Positions 31,459 to 41,391 of a stretch of DNA of 64,000 nt are shown here, piece by piece. How positions within the stretch are numbered: the stretch's first letter is position 1; the number at the start of each line of letters is the position of its first letter. Origin of the DNA: Fidelibacterota bacterium (GTDB lineage Bacteria > Fidelibacterota > Marinisomatia > Marinisomatales > UBA1611); assembly GCA_018658715.1 (NCBI GenBank), contig JABHUQ010000111.1:1-64000 (forward strand). The letters are read 5' to 3'. The notes under the pieces were generated by a model. The model did not search any database and had not been told where the DNA came from. It saw nothing but the letters and a program-made list of their open reading frames with translations. The position numbers were made by a program, and so were the translations under genes.

Positions 31459-34400
31459 AAAATTTTACTCATACCATTATTTATTTTTCAATCTATATTA
31501 TGGGCTACTTGGTTTAATAATGTTCCAAAAACTCTTTTACAACCAGATGGTGAAAAAGTAGAATGTTTTATTTCAGGTGATCAATTTTATCATCGACTTC
31601 ATGACAAATCTGGGTTTACTATCGTTCAAAACCCAGCAAATGGATATTTTGTATATGCCATAGAAAATGCAGATACTATTAGACCATCTTCATTCATTGT
31701 AAATCAAATTGACCCAACCCAAATGGGATTGATCCCAAATCTTATGCTCTCATCTGAAGCATATCATGAACGTAGAAATCTTTTTGAAGATGAAATTTCT
31801 CGTGATGGGCGTGATGCCCCTACGTCAGGAAATATCGAGCAAATCAATGTATTTATAAAATTTGCAGATGACCCTGCATTTCCTAATCCACGATCTTATT
31901 ATGATGCTGTTTTTAACTTAGAGAATGAACCTTCTTTAAAACATTATTTCCAAGAAGTTTCATACAATTCACTCGATGTAAACACACATCAATTCCCAGG
32001 CACTTTTACAGATGCTAATACAGCATACATTGATGAACATGAAAGAGGGTATTATAGTCCTTATACTAATACTAATCTGATAGGATATCAAACGGATGCA
32101 CAACGAAGTGAGCGTGAACATAATTTGTTAAAAAATGCTATTGAAGCTATTGCATCTCAAGTCTCATCAGACTTAGTGATTGATGCAAATAATGACGGAT
32201 ATGTAGATGCTGTTTCATTTGTTATTTATGGTGAACCGGATGGGTGGGCGGAATTATTATGGCCCCATCGTTGGGCTCTATATTCGGAAGATGTCTATAT
32301 CCATGGCATTCGTGTTTGGGATTATATGTTCATGCTGAGTGAATCGTGGTACTTTAATGTGGGTGTTCTTTGTCACGAATTTTTCCATGTATTGGGCGCT
32401 CCAGATTTATATCATTATGAAGATACAGGTGCTCCGTCAGCTGTTGGTGGTTGGGATATTATGGAATCTACTAGCCAGCCACCCCAATATATGTCTGCTT
32501 TTATGAAATATAAATATGGCGATTGGTTTGATAATATTCCTGAAATCACTGAATCGGGTCAATATGAACTAAATCCATTACAATCTCCTGAGAATGCTCT
32601 CTATAAAATTGCATCCCCTAATTCTGAATCAGAATATTTCGTGGTTGAATATCGGAAAAAAGAAGGTATTTATGAAGTAAATACACCTGGAAGTCGATCT
32701 GGATTGGTAGTTTATCGAATTAATACAGAAGCGGGGAATGGAAATGCAGGTGGACCGCCTGATGAAATATATGTTTATCGCCCAGGAGGAACTTTATCAG
32801 CGAATGGGAATTTCAATAATGCTCCATATAGTAGTGATTACAACCATACAGCTATCAATGATGGTACAAATCCATCTAGTTTTTTATATAACAATGGGTC
32901 AGGTGCTCCTGGTGGTTTAAATATTTTTGATGTGGGTGAAGCTGGAGAAACAATTACATTTTATGTCGGATTTGGCATACCGCATTTAGTTGTAACACCT
33001 GAATCTTATGAACCTTCTATTAATTTGAATAATATTTTAACTGAATCATTTGTTATAACCAATGAAGGAGATGATGGGTCTGCGGTAAATTATAGTGTGA
33101 CGGCCACAGATCCACCTGCATTTGAGACGCCAGCACTGGGGCCAGATGGTGGGAATTACATTGTAGCATATTCAACCGATGAAGTTTCTCTAGGCTATGA
33201 TTGGATTGAAATAGAAGGACTGGGAACAGAAGCTATATTTGAACATAATGATGTATCAACAAGTCCAATATCTCTTCCTTTTGCATTCCCTTTTTATGAA
33301 AATAATTATTCCCAGTTCATTATTAACCCGAATGGATGGATTGGTTTTGGGGAAGATAATAGCAATTGGTCCAATGTAGAAATACCATCTCCGGATGGCC
33401 CGATTCCTGGTATTTTGGGATTTTGGGACGATTTAAATCCTGAGAATACAGCTGGCGGTGGTTCGCCTTCAGGAAATGTTTATTATCATTTTAATGATAA
33501 TAGGATTGTTGTTTGGTATGATCATGTTGTTCGGTGGAATACATCTGATCCTGGGACTTTCGATTTCCAAATTGTCCTATATCCTGACGGAGAATTCCGT
33601 GTGAATTATAGACAAATGACTGGTATTGTTAATTCTGCTACGGTTGGTTTTCAAAATGCTGAAGGAAGTGACGGATTATTAATTACATATAACGCATCTA
33701 TGCCAGATAATAATGAATTTACATGGGCAGCAGATCGACCTAACAATTTACCATGGCTTAGTTTAGACGGTCTTGTAGCCGGGCAATTAAATGGCGGAGA
33801 ATCAAGCACTTTTACTGGAATTATCAATACGACCAATTTGAATGTTGGATACTATCAAGGATCCATTAACGTGGTAGGGGAAGGGGCAAATACAGTTTTA
33901 GTTCCGGTTAATTTGACTGTTACAGATAATAATGGCGATACACCAACACTTCCAGTTTTAGATATTTCATCTTCTGAAAATGGTATTGTGGAGCTTCCAG
34001 ACTGGGTAAACCCATTATTTAGGGATGCATTTAGCAGATACACACATATTCCAGTTAATAATGGAGATGTTATTCCGATACTAATCCAAGACGATTTAAC
34101 AGAAAAACAAATCAATCATGTGCGGAAAATATTAGAATCTCATTTAACTTCGATTTTTGGAAGTGAATGGGGAAATGACAAAACGGCTGTTCGAGATTCG
34201 ATTGCGATGAGTAATGCTATTTTATTTTTATTGAATGATGAAGATGAATATGATAATCCAAATCTAGAAGCATTAATGAATGCTGATGTTGTTGGACAAG
34301 ATTTATTAGCAACCGAAATATTTCCAGAGTCAAGCCCGGAATATATAATGAGTTCTGAAAGAGATGCTAGTTATGAAGAAATTCTTCATTTCATTCATGG

Positions 34401-35409
34401 CTTTGGTATACAAAGTGCGTTTCCAAATTATCAAGATTCTTTATTGGTTGCCATGGAAAATGCGATTTCAAATAATATATATAATCCACTATGGGATATT
34501 CCTCAGGAACATTATGATGAAGAATATTTAGCCATGGGTTTAGAATGCTATTTTGGACTTTGGTCACACGATCCAAATGAAAATGGCTATTGCGGAGATA
34601 ATGAATATGCATTTATTACACGCGAAGAGATGGAAAATGGTGATCCAAAATTATTTGAATTAGTGAAAGGTTTCTTTGGGGAAACACTTGAATATGAAGC
34701 AGAATGGGGTGTGTCTGCGGGACTTGACTTTCTATTGCATAGAGAAGAATCATTAGACTATACACACCGTTCCCAATATTTGAAGAATGCACGGTTAATT
34801 GGTGATAATACCATCAATCTATTAGGAAATAATTTTGATAATTTATTAGTCGGTAACGATGGTGTGAATAGACTAGCAGGATACGGCGGTCATGATGTTT
34901 TAATTGGTCAAATTGGAAATAATGATATTGCCAAATTTCAAGGCGAACCATCGGAATATACGGTTGTAGAAATGGATGATGCGGATGGACATGATGATTA
35001 CTTTATTACAGATTTAATTTCTAATCGTGATTCTACATGTCATATTATAGATATTCATTTATTAAACTTTAATGGAATTGTGTATGAAATCGAAAATTTA
35101 CTTGATGTAAAGAATCAACTGATTCTTCCAACAGAAACCAAGTTGTTACCAGCATATCCAAATCCATTTAATCCAGTAACTACCATTCGATACCACCTTG
35201 CCCAAAATGATTGGGCTCAATTAACGATTATTGATTTATTAGGACGTCCTGTCCGAACATTACTTCAGCAGCAAAAAACAGCTGGAAAGTATAGTATAAA
35301 ATGGGATGGAAAAAATGATGTTGGCCAACCTATGAGTGCTGGTATGTATTTCTATCAATTGCAGACGCAATATATGACAGAAACACAAAAAATAATCCTT
35401 ATAAAATAA
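31453..35409 (+). CDS. Secreted M6-family metalloprotease with RTX-like repeats and T9SS sorting domain
   Basis: A 1318-aa secreted protein. A signal peptide comes first (RKILLIPLFIFQSILWA). The peptidase M6 (immune-inhibitor-A-like) domain has zinc site CHEFFHVLGAPDLYHYED (HExxHxxGxxD) and Met-turn GGWDIMES. Next is a beta-sandwich domain (YSQFIINPNGWIGFGED ... ILGFWDDLNPENTAGG) that is shared with the C25-like protein at 51.5 kb. A helical domain follows (SYEEILHFIHGFGIQSAF). Around residues 1117-1165 there are Gly/Asp repeats like RTX calcium-binding units (LAGYGGHDVLIGQIGNNDIA). The T9SS domain ends the protein (AYPNPFNPVTTIRYHL ... QKIILIK). It presumably digests proteins outside the cell. 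Confidence 0.85.
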   Translation: MRKILLIPLFIFQSILWATWFNNVPKTLLQPDGEKVECFISGDQFYHRLHDKSGFTIVQNPANGYFVYAIENADTIRPSSFIVNQIDPTQMGLIPNLMLSSEAYHERRNLFEDEISRDGRDAPTSGNIEQINVFIKFADDPAFPNPRSYYDAVFNLENEPSLKHYFQEVSYNSLDVNTHQFPGTFTDANTAYIDEHERGYYSPYTNTNLIGYQTDAQRSEREHNLLKNAIEAIASQVSSDLVIDANNDGYVDAVSFVIYGEPDGWAELLWPHRWALYSEDVYIHGIRVWDYMFMLSESWYFNVGVLCHEFFHVLGAPDLYHYEDTGAPSAVGGWDIMESTSQPPQYMSAFMKYKYGDWFDNIPEITESGQYELNPLQSPENALYKIASPNSESEYFVVEYRKKEGIYEVNTPGSRSGLVVYRINTEAGNGNAGGPPDEIYVYRPGGTLSANGNFNNAPYSSDYNHTAINDGTNPSSFLYNNGSGAPGGLNIFDVGEAGETITFYVGFGIPHLVVTPESYEPSINLNNILTESFVITNEGDDGSAVNYSVTATDPPAFETPALGPDGGNYIVAYSTDEVSLGYDWIEIEGLGTEAIFEHNDVSTSPISLPFAFPFYENNYSQFIINPNGWIGFGEDNSNWSNVEIPSPDGPIPGILGFWDDLNPENTAGGGSPSGNVYYHFNDNRIVVWYDHVVRWNTSDPGTFDFQIVLYPDGEFRVNYRQMTGIVNSATVGFQNAEGSDGLLITYNASMPDNNEFTWAADRPNNLPWLSLDGLVAGQLNGGESSTFTGIINTTNLNVGYYQGSINVVGEGANTVLVPVNLTVTDNNGDTPTLPVLDISSSENGIVELPDWVNPLFRDAFSRYTHIPVNNGDVIPILIQDDLTEKQINHVRKILESHLTSIFGSEWGNDKTAVRDSIAMSNAILFLLNDEDEYDNPNLEALMNADVVGQDLLATEIFPESSPEYIMSSERDASYEEILHFIHGFGIQSAFPNYQDSLLVAMENAISNNIYNPLWDIPQEHYDEEYLAMGLECYFGLWSHDPNENGYCGDNEYAFITREEMENGDPKLFELVKGFFGETLEYEAEWGVSAGLDFLLHREESLDYTHRSQYLKNARLIGDNTINLLGNNFDNLLVGNDGVNRLAGYGGHDVLIGQIGNNDIAKFQGEPSEYTVVEMDDADGHDDYFITDLISNRDSTCHIIDIHLLNFNGIVYEIENLLDVKNQLILPTETKLLPAYPNPFNPVTTIRYHLAQNDWAQLTIIDLLGRPVRTLLQQQKTAGKYSIKWDGKNDVGQPMSAGMYFYQLQTQYMTETQKIILIK

Positions 35410-35554
35410 TCCCTTAAAAAAATGAGTGCTTTAAGTCATTAACTCGTTATTTTTGTAGCGGGCGGGGGACTAGTGTATCTTTTTTATTATCCGAGTTAAA
35501 AATTGAACCTAATTATTAAACTAAATACTTGAAGAAAAAAGGAGAAAAATCATC

Positions 35555-35968
35555 ATGATTCAAACCAAAAAACGTGAAGCCGGCTTTACCATGATTGAAA
35601 TTATGGTTGTGGTTGTTATTGTTGCTATTCTAGCTGCAATTGCTGTACCTATTTACGTAGAATATGTGAAGAGTGCTCGTGCGTCAGAAGCGCGATCAGT
35701 GATTGGAAGTATTTCCAATTCATCTGATATGTTTTACCAAACAAATGGTGAATGGCCATCTTCAACGGAAGATCTTGAACGCCAAGGGCAATTGGACTTA
35801 AAACGTTCCACTAAAGCGAAATGGCAATTTGAACTTCAATTGAGTGATGAAGGCGGTCAAATAACAGCTACCAGCTCAGAAGAAATGGCAGGAGGCGGTG
35901 GGCACCAAGTTATTTTTAATAGAGAAACTGGGAAATTCACCGGCTACGGTTCTAAAGGCGAAGAGTAA
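35555..35968 (+). CDS. Type IV pilin / major pseudopilin
   Basis: A 137-aa prepilin with a short positive leader and cleavage site: MIQTKKREAG before FTMIEIMVVVVIVAILAAIA, with Glu at +5 of the mature protein. The C-terminal part is a small globular domain ending in AGGGGHQVIFNRETGKFTGY, similar to GspG/PilA pilins. It begins a large pilus operon and has a good GGAG ribosome site. The 145-nt upstream gap, with an unusually G-rich patch near 35460-35470, likely holds its promoter. Being first and close to PilT suggests it is the main structural pilin. Confidence 0.88.
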   Translation: MIQTKKREAGFTMIEIMVVVVIVAILAAIAVPIYVEYVKSARASEARSVIGSISNSSDMFYQTNGEWPSSTEDLERQGQLDLKRSTKAKWQFELQLSDEGGQITATSSEEMAGGGGHQVIFNRETGKFTGYGSKGEE

Positions 35969-35976
35969 TTTATTGT

Positions 35977-37029
35977 ATGGATATCAATAAATTACTCAAC
36001 TATTCTCTCGAAAGTGGTGCATCTGATTTACATTTAAGTGTAGGGTCTGTACCTATGGTTCGCATCAATGGAGGGATGAAACCATTGAACATGGATAAAT
36101 TATCTCAAAATGATATGGAATCCATTTTACCGCAAGTGATGAATGAAGATCAAATAGCTTTATTTAAAGAAAATAAGGAAATGGATTTATCAGCTAAGCT
36201 TGAAGGGAAAGGGCGTTTTCGCGTCAACTTCTTTAACCAAATTAATGGTTTAGCAGGCGTATTTCGTACAATTCCTGAAGTGGTGAAAGATTTTGATGAT
36301 TTGGGGATTCCACCCATTCTCAGAAATTTAGCCAACATTAATCGTGGATTGGTTTTGTTAACAGGACCAACAGGTTCTGGGAAAAGTACAACATTAGCCG
36401 CAATGATTGACCATGTGAATACAACGAGGGCTTGCCATATTATAACCATTGAAGATCCCGTAGAATATTATCATCGATCGAAGGAAAGCCTTATTAATCA
36501 ACGTGAATTGGGTGCGAATACAAAAAGTTTTTCCAATGCACTGAGAGCAGCGCTTCGGGAAGACCCAGATGTCATCTTAGTTGGAGAAATGCGTGATTTG
36601 GAAACTATTTCACTTGCATTAACAGCAGCTGAAACAGGGCATTTAGTATTATCGACACTTCATACATCGAGTGCGGTTAAAGCAATTGACCGTATTATTG
36701 ATATTTTTCCTCCAGGGCAAAAGGATCAAATACGTTCGATGCTATCGGAAAGTTTAGAAGCTGTTATTGCTCAAAAACTACTCCCATCCAAAGATGGTAA
36801 AGGTAGAATTCCTGCGTGTGAAGTTATGATTGCTTCGACGGCAATTCGCAATTTAATTCGTGAAGATCGTATTTATCAAATACCTTCAGTCATTCAGTCT
36901 GGTGGCGTGGACGGAATGCAGGGCTTAGATCAAGACTTGCAACGTCTGGTGTCACAAGGAAAAATTGAACGAAAATCTGCAGCTGCTATTGCAGAAAATC
37001 CAAAATTATTTCAATCTAGCGTGTTGTAG
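35977..37029 (+). CDS. pilT: Type IV pilus retraction ATPase PilT
   Basis: A 350-aa hexameric secretion ATPase. Walker A is LTGPTGSGKSTTL (about residues 129-141), Asp box HIITIEDPVEY, Walker B DPDVILVGEMRDLETI and His box HLVLSTLHT. The motif AIRNLIRE near the C-terminus is characteristic of PilT rather than PilB. It powers pilus depolymerisation and hence twitching. It lies 8 nt after the pilin gene. Confidence 0.93.
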   Translation: MDINKLLNYSLESGASDLHLSVGSVPMVRINGGMKPLNMDKLSQNDMESILPQVMNEDQIALFKENKEMDLSAKLEGKGRFRVNFFNQINGLAGVFRTIPEVVKDFDDLGIPPILRNLANINRGLVLLTGPTGSGKSTTLAAMIDHVNTTRACHIITIEDPVEYYHRSKESLINQRELGANTKSFSNALRAALREDPDVILVGEMRDLETISLALTAAETGHLVLSTLHTSSAVKAIDRIIDIFPPGQKDQIRSMLSESLEAVIAQKLLPSKDGKGRIPACEVMIASTAIRNLIREDRIYQIPSVIQSGGVDGMQGLDQDLQRLVSQGKIERKSAAAIAENPKLFQSSVL

Positions 37030-37047
37030 AGAATCCAATATTTCATA

Positions 37048-37518
37048 ATGAAATCATTCATACAAAATAATAGTGGTTTTACTTTCATCGAAGTTATGAC
37101 AGCTTTTATGATTATTTCTATTGCTGCTGTTGGAATGATGATGGGTGCATCTCATGCACAAGGTGAATTAAGGTCTTTAGGGCTAAAAGAACGTGCCACA
37201 GAAGAACTTCTAAACTATACTGAATATTGGCGTGGAAGGATTGCTGATGGTCGATTGTCTCAATCTGAAGTTGTAGGAAATCTTGAAGGTGAGCAAGTTT
37301 ATTTACGTGGAAGTGCTACATCACAGGATAAGGTTGTTGCTAAAGTTTATTATGATATTACTCAACTTGATGATGATACCGAGTTTGGGAAAACAAGTTT
37401 TTCGAGATTGAAACTTGAGACATGGATTAAATGGTCAGATTTTTTACCAAAGGGAAATGTCCAATCTAGACCTCAGAGAAAACGAAGATTAGAAACCGTT
37501 ATGGCGGTATTTAATTGA
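37048..37518 (+). CDS. Minor pilin, PilV-like
   Basis: A 156-aa protein with a prepilin leader (MKSFIQNNSG) followed by FTFIEVMTAFMIISIAAVGM, with Glu at mature position 5 and a 20-residue hydrophobic helix. The rest is a small globular head ending in basic residues (RPQRKRRLETVM). It fits the PilV/GspI class that primes pilus assembly. It is followed by a TTG-started minor pilin gene that overlaps its stop. Confidence 0.75.
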   Translation: MKSFIQNNSGFTFIEVMTAFMIISIAAVGMMMGASHAQGELRSLGLKERATEELLNYTEYWRGRIADGRLSQSEVVGNLEGEQVYLRGSATSQDKVVAKVYYDITQLDDDTEFGKTSFSRLKLETWIKWSDFLPKGNVQSRPQRKRRLETVMAVFN

Positions 37519-38111
37519 AACAATTCTTAAAAAAATCATCTGCTGGACTCACATTAATGGAATTAACGGCTGTAATGACAGTAGTAGGTGTCATTGCTCT
37601 AGGAATGGGAATTGGATTTAAAAATATTTTATACCATTATCAGCATGATGCAGTTCGGCAAGATATTCGCCATTACGGGAATACAGTACTACGAGAAATT
37701 AATCGTGAAATGGGGCTTGCTGAAAAAATAGAAGATGATCATTTTAATGGATATTCACGACTGAAAATCTATTATGCAGAAGAAAGTCTCGTCCCGGACG
37801 TTGTTATAACAGCTTCAATAGATGATGGCGTGTATTTCAATGGTGAAAGACCACTCGCTGGTAGTTTAAAATTACCAACAGATGGCAGATATAGAGGTGA
37901 GAATAAGAGATATGTTCTAATGGGTGATTTTGATGTAGAACGTCATGTAGATGTCAGGACAAATTTGAAAAAATTTTCAGATGCTTTCTTTCATGTTAAT
38001 CTCAAATTGGAGTTGAAATCACACGTATATACTGATGGGAGAAGTGTCAAAGAAGAATTTCCATTTTTTAGAACCAGTTTTATGTCAAGGTCTTATCTTG
38101 CAAGTCTTTAG
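37515..38111 (+). CDS. Minor pilin, PilW-like
   Basis: A 198-aa protein with the prepilin motif KKSSAG before LTLMELTAVMTVVGVIALGM (Glu at +5). Its head domain continues to SFMSRSYLASL. The TTG start at 37515 overlaps the previous TGA. The size and place after a PilV-like gene fit PilW/GspJ. It overlaps the next gene's start. Confidence 0.72.
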   Translation: MKQFLKKSSAGLTLMELTAVMTVVGVIALGMGIGFKNILYHYQHDAVRQDIRHYGNTVLREINREMGLAEKIEDDHFNGYSRLKIYYAEESLVPDVVITASIDDGVYFNGERPLAGSLKLPTDGRYRGENKRYVLMGDFDVERHVDVRTNLKKFSDAFFHVNLKLELKSHVYTDGRSVKEEFPFFRTSFMSRSYLASL

Positions 38112-40329
38112 AAAACGCGAAGCAGGTTCAGTCGCACCTTTAGCTGTTTTATTCACCATGCTGAGTATGGGATTTACGATTGCATATTTAAGAAACAGCT
38201 CAACCGTAGCATCTATGGAACGATATCGATATGCGGAAGCCAAAGCACAATACCTTGCAGAAGCAGGGCTAAATGAAGTTGGTATTGTCATGTTACCAGG
38301 CATTACATCTGCTGACACAACTATGTTTGAAGACGGACGCGATTTCGGAATCGATGAGCGGGGGGACGTCTTAGGACAATATCGAAATATTCATATGTGG
38401 ACTGATTTGATTGAAAATTCTACACGGAAATACTATTCTGCCACATCAGAAGGAGTTGTTAAATATACAACCCCTAGCGGAAATGAAGTGGATGTAGTGC
38501 AACGCGTTTCAACCATAATGAAGCCAGAAGGCTTTGAAGAATTTATGTATTTTACGAATGAAGAATTGCCCACAGGGCCTCCGAATGAAGAAATGAATGG
38601 TGGTGTTATTAATTTTGGCGGAGATGATAAACTGGAAGGGCGCGTTCATACAAATGGGACTATAAATTTTAGCAACTTTGGATGTCCTGAAATTGACCCA
38701 AATGCTGAAGTAACTATTACATATGAAGCTGTAGACGGTGGAGGTGGTATAGGCTCCATGGGTGCTTGTAGTGATGATGTATTTGAATTTGAAGATGCTA
38801 GTGGTGAATCGTACACCATTTTAGATACGGTATCTCAAATAATTTGGCCACCATCTACATCAGCAGAAAATGCAAAATCAAACGCAAATAATACAATTAT
38901 CGCTGACAGTAAAATTACTTTTTCTCCTTCTAAACAAGATACAATGATTATGTCGGAAATACATTTTGCCGATGAAGGATATTATTTAACACAATGGTGG
39001 TATTTAATCCCACCAATTGGAGGCCCCCCCAACGAATTCTCTTATTTATGGGATGAAACGAGCGCAACAAATTTCAATATTGATGCTGGGCATTTACGTA
39101 TTGGATTTGATAATACATACACTCCGGGAGTTGGATACACCTTCCCAGCTTGGTTAATTATAAATCCACAAACGTCTGAAGGTGAAAATGTATATTCAAT
39201 ATTGAATGGCATTGAATCTGGAAGCCAAATACAAATTCAAAATATTTCTGGATCTAAAACTATGATTATTGAAGTTGGTAATCATTTAAATCCATCTGGA
39301 AATGTGGCTTATAATGTGGCCAACTTTTCATATACTTCTATCGATGATATAGGGTTTTTGCAGAATGAGGCCGTAACATTTATTAATTTAAGTGCGGACA
39401 CTGATTTAGACCCAACAATTGAATTTAATGCTTATGCAAATTTTCACAGCCACACTTCTACAGATTATTGTCGTGTTGATGGATTGCAACATTTTGATTT
39501 AGAATATTGGCGGGTTTCTGATATTTTCTCTAATCCAGATGCAGTTTACAATAGTGATTATGTTGTATTCCCAAAAACATTTTTTCCATACCCAAATAAA
39601 CCGCAAGTTTTATATGTAAGAGGAGGACAGGTTCTTATAAGGGGAACAATCAAGGGAAAGTATACAATTGTAACAGATGATTATATCGAATATAGAAGGC
39701 ATGATAATCAAAGTATAGTGGATCGTGTTTGGGGAAATATTTGGCTTATAGATGATATTGTATATGAAGATTCAAACCCATTAACTGGAGAAGTGATTCA
39801 TCCTGAAGCGGGCGGAACAGAAAATATTTTGGGGCTAATTGCAGGTGGAAACGTAATTATAGCGAATACAAGACCGAATGGTGCCCGCGCACAGCAATAT
39901 GGGCAAGATATAAAAATTAATGCTGCAATGATGGCTATGCATGGTGGTTTTTTATCACACTATTGGCAGAATACATTATCTAATTATGGAAATCCTAATA
40001 CATCAAATCCATATAACTCTTTGGCTGATGGCCAGGGACGTTATCGTAACCCTTATTATGTGGAAGCATCAAGCCCGGGAAATACAGGACAAAATGATAT
40101 TAGGGGAACTGTATATGTTTGGGGGGCTATTGTACAATCAAAACGTGGGTATATGAAACGAAATACAGTTGGCCCTTATAATGCATCTCCCGGTGTGGGA
40201 TACGATAAAGATTACCATTACGATTATAATTTAAAGGATAACCCACCACCGCATTATCCAAATCCGGAAGATGTGGATGGGAATGTCATTTTACATATGT
40301 CATCTTATGGCATAGCACAGAAAGAATAA
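38098..40329 (+). CDS. Large PilX-like pilus-associated protein
   Basis: About 743 aa. A leader-like QVFRKREAGS precedes a hydrophobic helix (VAPLAVLFTMLSMGFTIAYL) and then RYRYAEAKAQYLAEAGLNE, as in PilX proteins. The remainder is a very large beta-rich region (LEGRVHTNGTINFSNFGCPE, NILGLIAGGNVIIANTRPNG, MNAAMMAMHGG-like INAAMMAMHGGFLSHYWQ), far longer than normal PilX (~170 aa). I choose TTG 38098, which has AAGG 7 nt upstream; the in-frame ATG 38035 has no ribosome site and lies deep in the PilW-like gene. It could be an adhesive tip component. Confidence 0.65.
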   Translation: MQVFRKREAGSVAPLAVLFTMLSMGFTIAYLRNSSTVASMERYRYAEAKAQYLAEAGLNEVGIVMLPGITSADTTMFEDGRDFGIDERGDVLGQYRNIHMWTDLIENSTRKYYSATSEGVVKYTTPSGNEVDVVQRVSTIMKPEGFEEFMYFTNEELPTGPPNEEMNGGVINFGGDDKLEGRVHTNGTINFSNFGCPEIDPNAEVTITYEAVDGGGGIGSMGACSDDVFEFEDASGESYTILDTVSQIIWPPSTSAENAKSNANNTIIADSKITFSPSKQDTMIMSEIHFADEGYYLTQWWYLIPPIGGPPNEFSYLWDETSATNFNIDAGHLRIGFDNTYTPGVGYTFPAWLIINPQTSEGENVYSILNGIESGSQIQIQNISGSKTMIIEVGNHLNPSGNVAYNVANFSYTSIDDIGFLQNEAVTFINLSADTDLDPTIEFNAYANFHSHTSTDYCRVDGLQHFDLEYWRVSDIFSNPDAVYNSDYVVFPKTFFPYPNKPQVLYVRGGQVLIRGTIKGKYTIVTDDYIEYRRHDNQSIVDRVWGNIWLIDDIVYEDSNPLTGEVIHPEAGGTENILGLIAGGNVIIANTRPNGARAQQYGQDIKINAAMMAMHGGFLSHYWQNTLSNYGNPNTSNPYNSLADGQGRYRNPYYVEASSPGNTGQNDIRGTVYVWGAIVQSKRGYMKRNTVGPYNASPGVGYDKDYHYDYNLKDNPPPHYPNPEDVDGNVILHMSSYGIAQKE

Positions 40330-40332
40330 AAT

Positions 40333-41391
40333 ATGATACTTGGACTCGATATTGGGAGACATACTATAAAAATAGTCTCCATCGAAAAAACAAAAGAAGG
40401 CTTCAAAATTTTGGATGCTGCAAGCAGAATAGTTCCTGATGTAAACAGTGCTTTTGATCCTGAAAAAATTGACCAACCCATGTGGATTATGGCCATTAAG
40501 GAATTAATGCGATTGCAAGGAATTAATCCCAAGCGTGTGAAAAATATTGTAACAGGAATCGGTGGAGTGCATGCTAGTGTAAAACAAATCACTACATTAG
40601 ATATGCCAACTGAAGAATTGCATTCATCAATGACGCTGGAAGCAAGAAAGCATATTCCTATGGATGGTACAGATGCTGTGATTGATTTTGAAATATTTGG
40701 TCCGAATGCACGGGAAGTTGATAAAATTGATGTTGGGTTAGTTGCATGCACAAAAGGAATTTTATCTAAGCATTTAGATTTATTGAAGGAATGTGGATTT
40801 AAACCAGGAATCGTAGATGTTGAACCTATTGCATTGACCAATTCTTTTTCTCATGCGAAAGATATGCCTGATGATGGATTAGTTGTCATGTTAGATATAG
40901 GGGCTGTATCATCTGGACTTGTGGTATGGGGACATCAACAACAATATTTTACTAGGGATATTCAAATAGGCGGACATGAATTTGTGAAGGCAATAATGGA
41001 GAAAAAAGATTTATCCTATATAGATGCCCAGGATCTTCTTCAAAAAGATGGGTTATCTGCACTATTAAAACAAGCATCTGATGATAATGGTAATGATAAT
41101 GCTATTGGATTAGCTGAAAGAACAGTTTTTGATAACTTAGTAGAAGATATTAGACGATCACTCCGTTTTTACGCCAAAACAACAGGACAAAGTTTTTTCC
41201 TTAAAATTCTACTGAGTGGTGGAGTTGCCGAAACACCAGGTTTGGTCGATTTTATCCAATCTAAGTTAAATGTTGATACAGCCGTTTTTAATCCTCTTGA
41301 ATCCCTTTCAGGTATAGACGAATTAGAGACTGCTAATCCTTCTCAATATTCGATTGCTATGGGGCTAGCAATTCGTGGAGGTTTATCATGA
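40333..41391 (+). CDS. pilM: Type IV pilus assembly ATPase-like protein PilM
   Basis: A 352-aa actin-like cytoplasmic protein. Motifs are MILGLDIGRHTIKIVSIEKT (phosphate 1), VVMLDIGAVSSGLVVW (phosphate 2) and LKILLSGGVAETPGLVDFIQ (adenosine). PilM binds the N-terminus of PilN and links the inner-membrane platform to the ATPase. ATGA overlap with the PilN-like gene. Confidence 0.9.
   Translation: MILGLDIGRHTIKIVSIEKTKEGFKILDAASRIVPDVNSAFDPEKIDQPMWIMAIKELMRLQGINPKRVKNIVTGIGGVHASVKQITTLDMPTEELHSSMTLEARKHIPMDGTDAVIDFEIFGPNAREVDKIDVGLVACTKGILSKHLDLLKECGFKPGIVDVEPIALTNSFSHAKDMPDDGLVVMLDIGAVSSGLVVWGHQQQYFTRDIQIGGHEFVKAIMEKKDLSYIDAQDLLQKDGLSALLKQASDDNGNDNAIGLAERTVFDNLVEDIRRSLRFYAKTTGQSFFLKILLSGGVAETPGLVDFIQSKLNVDTAVFNPLESLSGIDELETANPSQYSIAMGLAIRGGLS

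Noticed and set aside
35440-35475. G-rich patch upstream of the pilin gene as a G-quadruplex
   Set aside because: Only two G runs of three or more are present, fewer than the four required.
40305-40841. Minus-strand frame of 178 codons opposite pilM
   Set aside because: Long only because of codon bias in pilM; the encoded sequence has no domain and would antagonise a conserved pilus gene.
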